Part shown: piece after piece, positions 14,936 to 18,640 of the stretch | Layout: every line of letters begins with the position of its first letter | Position numbering within the stretch: position 1 is the stretch's first letter | Source of the DNA: Clostridium sp. CAG:508 | GTDB taxonomy: Bacteria > Bacillota > Clostridia > TANB77 > CAG-508 | Direction of reading: 5' to 3' | DNA length: 18,640 bases | NCBI GenBank assembly: GCA_000435755.1 | Contig: FR889076.1 | Span: 1-18,640 of the forward strand | The notes under the pieces: generated by a model | Told to the model about the DNA's origin: nothing | The model's database searches: none | What the model saw: only the letters and a program-made list of their open reading frames with translations | Program-made: the position numbers and the translations under genes

Positions 14936-14967
14936 AAAGGCAGCATTTGACAAATGTTGCCTTTTTT
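14936..14967 (+). terminator. Intrinsic terminator after the Cys/Gly-rich gene
   Basis: AAAGGCAGCATTTG (14936-14949) pairs with CAAATGTTGCCTTT (14951-14964) with one G-U pair; the run of T residues extends to 14967. Confidence 0.88.
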
Positions 14968-14977
14968 CTATTTTGTC

Positions 14978-15006
14978 TTGACGGAGAATAGCAAGAATGA
15001 TATACT
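14978..15006 (+). promoter_or_regulatory. Sigma-A-type promoter for the surface-protein pair
   Basis: TTGACG (14978-14983), 17 bases, TATACT (15001-15006). Transcription start is near 15013, followed by AGGAGG at 15033-15038. Confidence 0.78.
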
Positions 15007-15043
15007 AAGCTTGTAGAAATTTATCACTTTTTAGGAGGAAAAA

Positions 15044-17207
15044 ATGTTATTGAAAAACATTTTAAATATACGAAGAATAGTAAGTATTATTCTAATAATT
15101 TTAACATTATCTAGTTTAATTACACTATTTATAAATAACGAGGTAAAGGCTACATATAGTAGCAAGTTTTCAAATTATCCTCGGATACGAAAAACTATTA
15201 AAAGAATTACAAGAAGCTCATCCAAATTGGGAGTTTGAAATATTAGAAACCGGTTTGGATTGGTCAGAAGTAATTATTGCTGAATCTACAGGATATCACG
15301 GTAGAAATGTTGTACCATCAACAAGAGCAGATGCTTGGAAATGTGCTTGCAACAAAACTGTAGAAGATGTTTGGAAATGTGCTTCAACAGCAGCAGTAGC
15401 ATATTATATGGATCCAAGGAATTCATTAAATGAAAATTATATATTTCAATTTGAACAATTGACATATGACGAAAAGAATCAAACAAAAGAAGGAGTAGAA
15501 CTTATACTTAAACCTTGTAATTATACACAAGGTAAAGTTACATATTATGATTCAAAAGGCAACAAAAAGACATTAAACAAAACTTATGTAGATGTAATAA
15601 TGGAAGCTTCAAAAGAATACAATATAAGTCCATATCACTTGGCTTCGAGAATAAGACAAGAACAAGGAGCTGGAAATGCAGGCTCAATGATTTCTGGAAC
15701 TTGGACAGGCGGTAATGGAAACTACAAAGGTTTATACAATTTCTTTAATATTTGTGCTTATGGAAAAAACATTGTACAAAACGGTTTAAAGTATGCTAAA
15801 TCACAAGGATGGACAGATCCAGAGAAATCTATTAAAGGTGGAGCTAAAATATTAGCATCAGGATATATTTCAATAGGACAAGATACATTATATCTAGAGA
15901 AATTTGACGTTGTAAATGGTGGAGATGGATATTATTCACACCAATATATGACAAATGTATCTGCTTCTAGAACTGAGGGATATACAATTCGTAATACATA
16001 TACAGATATGGGATTATTATCATCAGAGTCTAAGATAAAATTTAAAATTCCAGTATATAAAAATATGCCTAAGCAAATATGTCCACAACCAGGAACAGAA
16101 AAACCTGTTACACAAGATGTTGAGATAACTGAAAATAAAGTGAGAGTTAGAAAAGGCAAAGGAACTAACTATGATATAGTTACAACATTAAACAAAGGAA
16201 CTAAAATTTTAAGAATTGAATTAGACAATTCTAAAACAGGGGGATATTACTGGGATAAAGTTGTATTAGCAGACGGAACTAAAGGATATGCTGCAAGAAC
16301 TTATTTGAAACAAATAGATTTACAAAGTAATTGCAAAGAACAGTATATTACTACTAGATATACAGATTTTAGAAACGGTCCAGGCACATCAAAAACAACG
16401 GTTCTCAAAGTATTATCAGCAGGGCAAATAGTAACAATTGTGGAAAAAGATAAATACAAATCTTTAGATGGCAATGACTGGTGTAGAATTAAATTAAGTG
16501 ATGGAACTTATGGATATGTTACATCAAATAGTTTTGAAGCATATGATCCTACTAAAGTTGACCAATTAAGAATAATCTGTACTGATGGATTAACTGTCAG
16601 AAAGTCACCAAGCACAAGTTCATCAGCACTAGCATCACTATATAAAGGAGCTATAGTAACAAGAACAGAAAGAAATGTAAAAAGCACAAACAAAAACTAT
16701 ATATGGGATAAAATAATTACATCTAGTGGAATTACAGGATATATAGCAACAAGAGATATAAAAAATAATGAAGACTGGGCTGAAGTTATAGGGAATGGAA
16801 GTGGAGAAACTACTTCAGAGATAAAAGGAAAGGGATTTAAAACTATTGGAACAAACATTGTCTGTCAGCCTAAAATTACAGTAGCTAATATAAAAGCAGT
16901 AGCAAAAGATGCAATTATCAAAAAAAGTGACACTGTAATAGCAGATACAGCAAATGTAGGAACTGGATATAAATTAACATCAGACGGAAAAACATACACA
17001 ATTGTAGTTTTAGGAGATGTTAATGGAGATGGAAAGGCTTCAGCAGGTGATTATGTATTAATCAAAAATCACATAATGCAAACTAACTTGATAAAGGATT
17101 CTGCAAATCAAAATGCTGCCGACGTAAATAAAGATGGTAAAATTTCAGCAGGTGACTATGTATTGATAAAAAACTATATAATGAAAGGTACTGAATTTTC
17201 ATTATAA
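15044..17207 (+). CDS. Secreted glucosaminidase with 3 SH3b domains and dockerin, frameshifted
   Basis: As sequenced the gene is in two frames: 15044-15238, and an open frame from 15147 to 17207 that has no start codon with a ribosome binding site. Dropping one base near 15182 joins them into a 720-residue protein. It has a signal peptide (about 1-36, ending EVKA). A glucosaminidase-type catalytic region (about 47-345) includes SRIRQEQG with likely catalytic E206. Three bacterial SH3b repeats follow at about 358-425, 433-500 and 508-573, and a C-terminal type I dockerin (about 656-716) carries two calcium-binding loops, DVNGDGKASAGDY and DVNKDGKISAGDY. Such enzymes cut the glycan strands of peptidoglycan during growth or separation. 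AGGAGG precedes the ATG by five bases. The next surface-protein gene lies 21 bases downstream. Whether the split is real or a sequencing error cannot be decided here. Confidence 0.85.
15147..15238 (+). other. Frameshift region: two open frames overlap
   Basis: In the first frame the code reads AAT TAT CCT CGG ATA CGA and runs into a stop at 15236-15238. Read one base later from GGA at 15183, it gives GYEKLLKELQEAHPNWEFEI, which is the expected start of this glucosaminidase family after the signal peptide. C15182 is the simplest extra base. There is no classical slippery heptamer; a run of five A residues at 15190-15194 is the only homopolymer nearby. Confidence 0.8.
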
Positions 17208-17228
17208 TTATAAAGGAGATTAAAACAA

Positions 17229-18521
17229 ATGAATAAGAAAATATTAAAAATTAATTTATGCTTAATAATGTTATTTATATTTATATCTTGTACAGCACAA
17301 GTTTTTGCTGCAGGAAGATTTTCATTAAGTAAATCTAGTTCGAGTATAACAGAAGGTAAAACAGATAGTTTTACTATAAATGGAAGTAATGCAACAGGAA
17401 GAGTAGATATTACATCTTCTAATACAAGTGTTGCAACAGTTAGTTCAAGTAGCAAATGGCTTGAAAATAACTCTACAACCGTAACTATAACAGCCAAAAA
17501 AGCTGGAACTGCAAAAATAACTGTGTCTGGTACAATAGCTGACAAAGATGGAAATGAGGCAACAGTTACTAAAACAATAAGTGTAACAGTAAAAGCAAAA
17601 TCAACATCAAGTTCTACTAACAATAATTCTAATTCAAACTCAACTTCAAATAGTGGAAGTACTAAAAAAGAACCTAAATTTACAAGTGTTAATCAAACAA
17701 TGTATACAACAGGAGAAGTAAATATAAGAAAAAGCTATTCAACATCTAGTGCAATAATAAAAACAGTAGAAAAAGGAACTAAAATTACTAGAGTAGGAAT
17801 AGGAGATAATGGTTGGAGTAAAATTACATATAATGGTCAAACAGCCTACATTAGTAGTTCACTATTAACTAAAACTAAACCAGCTGAAGATAAACCAAAA
17901 ACAGAAGAACCAAAAAGCAATACAGCAACAAATCAAACTACAAATAATGAAACAATAAACAACGAGAATACTAATAACACAACAGAACCTGTTAATAATG
18001 AAGTTGATAATTCTAACACAGACAATACAAATGCAGTATTAGGACTATCTAAATTAGAAATTGCAGGAGTAAACTTTTCAGAAGGATTTGACCCTTCAAT
18101 ACATTCATACACTTTAAAATTAAATTTCTTTGTAAAAGACTTAAATATCACAGCAGAAGCTAATAAAACAGATGCTAAAGTTGAAATAATAGGAAATGAA
18201 AATTTTGAAGCAGGGGAGAATAATGTTACAATATTAGTTAGTTCAGCTGATAACAAAGAAACAGCAACATATCAAATAAAAGTAACAATACCATCAGAAG
18301 TAGCAAGTTCACCACAAAATAATATTCAATTTTATCTAATGTGTGGAACTATTATATTAGCAGCAATCGTAGTAATTGGAATAATCATTTCAATATATAA
18401 AAAGAAAAATAAAACTGAAGTAGATTATAAAGAGCCAAAAACAGATAATGATATGATAGACCCCTATACAGATATAAAACCTAAAAAAGAAAAAGTAAAA
18501 AGTGGTAAACACTCAAATTAA
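17229..18521 (+). CDS. Membrane-anchored Ig-like/SH3b/cadherin-like surface protein
   Basis: A 430-residue modular surface protein. A signal peptide covers about 1-28 (cleavage likely after QVFA). An Ig-like Big_2-type domain spans about 30-123 (ITSSNTSVATVS, later KKAGTAKITVSG). A Ser/Asn linker leads to one bacterial SH3b domain (about 157-215, GEVNIRKSYSTSS), then an Asn/Thr/Glu-rich low-complexity linker (about 216-268). A cadherin-like beta-sandwich domain (about 271-355, LSKLEIAGVNFSEGFDPS) is followed by a transmembrane helix (368-389) and a charged cytoplasmic tail. It has no catalytic domain, so it probably binds wall or scaffold components. It follows the glucosaminidase gene by 21 bases with AAAGGAG at 17212-17218, suggesting one operon. 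C21 is not in a good lipobox. Confidence 0.85.
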   Translation: MNKKILKINLCLIMLFIFISCTAQVFAAGRFSLSKSSSSITEGKTDSFTINGSNATGRVDITSSNTSVATVSSSSKWLENNSTTVTITAKKAGTAKITVSGTIADKDGNEATVTKTISVTVKAKSTSSSTNNNSNSNSTSNSGSTKKEPKFTSVNQTMYTTGEVNIRKSYSTSSAIIKTVEKGTKITRVGIGDNGWSKITYNGQTAYISSSLLTKTKPAEDKPKTEEPKSNTATNQTTNNETINNENTNNTTEPVNNEVDNSNTDNTNAVLGLSKLEIAGVNFSEGFDPSIHSYTLKLNFFVKDLNITAEANKTDAKVEIIGNENFEAGENNVTILVSSADNKETATYQIKVTIPSEVASSPQNNIQFYLMCGTIILAAIVVIGIIISIYKKKNKTEVDYKEPKTDNDMIDPYTDIKPKKEKVKSGKHSN

Positions 18522-18528
18522 AATATAA

Positions 18529-18556
18529 TGTGGAAAAGAAATTTTTCTTTTCCACA
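18529..18556. terminator. Hairpin between the surface-protein gene and tRNA-Thr
   Basis: TGTGGAAAAGAA (18529-18540) pairs exactly with TTCTTTTCCACA (18545-18556) around a four-base loop. AAAAA rather than T residues follows on plus, so it is a hairpin of moderate terminator quality. It may stop transcription or simply protect the mRNA end. Confidence 0.55.
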
Positions 18557-18563
18557 AAAATAT

Positions 18564-18639
18564 GCTGGTATAGCTCAGTTGGTAGAGCAACAGATTCGTA
18601 ACCTGTAGGTCGGCGGTTCGATTCCGCCTACCAGCTCCA
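18564..18639 (+). tRNA. tRNA-Thr, anticodon CGU
   Basis: A complete 76-base cloverleaf including encoded CCA. Acceptor GCTGGTA pairs with TACCAGC, the D-arm is GCTC/GAGC with loop AGTTGGTA, and the T-arm is GGCGG/CCGCC with TTCGATT. The anticodon CGT is at 18597-18599, reading the ACG threonine codon. The discriminator is T. Position 31-39 is an A-C mismatch at the top of the anticodon stem. No separate promoter is evident. Confidence 0.95.
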
Positions 18640-18640
18640 T

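Noticed and set aside
14701..14946. Minus-strand reading frame opposite the Cys/Gly-rich gene
   Set aside because: It is proline/leucine-rich low-complexity output from the antisense of a Cys/Gly-rich gene, with no ribosome binding site, and it covers the terminator.
15179..15194. Programmed ribosomal frameshift site
   Set aside because: No slippery heptamer, no downstream hairpin that I can see, and the family sequence breaks exactly at C15182, which fits a simple insertion better.

Overview
The window is low-GC throughout, with strong AGGAGG-type ribosome binding sites, frequent -35/-10 pairs spaced 17 bases apart, and short intrinsic terminators. Gene content (MscL, Zn-type L31, MiaB, MutS, a TGS-type nucleoside kinase, an RNHCP protein, a U32 peptidase-family protein, and a secreted glucosaminidase with SH3b and dockerin modules) points to a Gram-positive anaerobe of the class Clostridia, possibly a gut lineage. 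The class is inferred from gene families and composition; I cannot name the species. I see no prophage, insertion sequence, CRISPR array or large repeat.

Layout. Positions 1-2160 (+) hold a possible gene tail, a MazG-like pyrophosphohydrolase, a flavin-reductase-like flavoprotein with an extra C-terminal domain, and a YkuD L,D-transpeptidase-like protein. The last is preceded by a strong hairpin plus T8 run and a tiny overlapping leader ORF. A bidirectional terminator separates it from a minus-strand helical protein (2319-2753), which is divergent from mscL. After mscL come a 53-residue membrane protein behind a perfect consensus promoter, then rpmE. Positions 4011-9900 look like one transcription unit: miaB, an unrecognised protein with three helix-turn-helix-like segments, mutS, and a membrane acyltransferase. 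mutL is not next to mutS here. A strong promoter inside the end of the acyltransferase gene drives a 54-residue basic Cys protein (9944-10108). A nucleoside kinase and an RNHCP zinc-ribbon protein follow, convergent with a large minus-strand U32-family protein. The two convergent stop codons lie inside one 23-base palindrome.

The right end (14771-18521) is a cell-surface block: a 51-residue Cys/Gly-rich membrane peptide, a secreted glucosaminidase (SH3b x3 plus a C-terminal dockerin), and a membrane-anchored protein with Ig-like, SH3b and cadherin-like domains. The glucosaminidase gene is split by an apparent one-base insertion near 15182. A tRNA-Thr(CGU) closes the window.

Working together: the housekeeping section covers tRNA modification, ribosome assembly, mismatch repair, nucleotide sanitation and osmotic safety. 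The end section is for wall remodelling and surface display. The most noteworthy points are the triple-HTH protein locked between miaB and mutS, the attenuator-like leader of the transpeptidase gene, the dockerin-bearing autolysin with its frameshift, and three small proteins of unknown function with well-formed expression signals.
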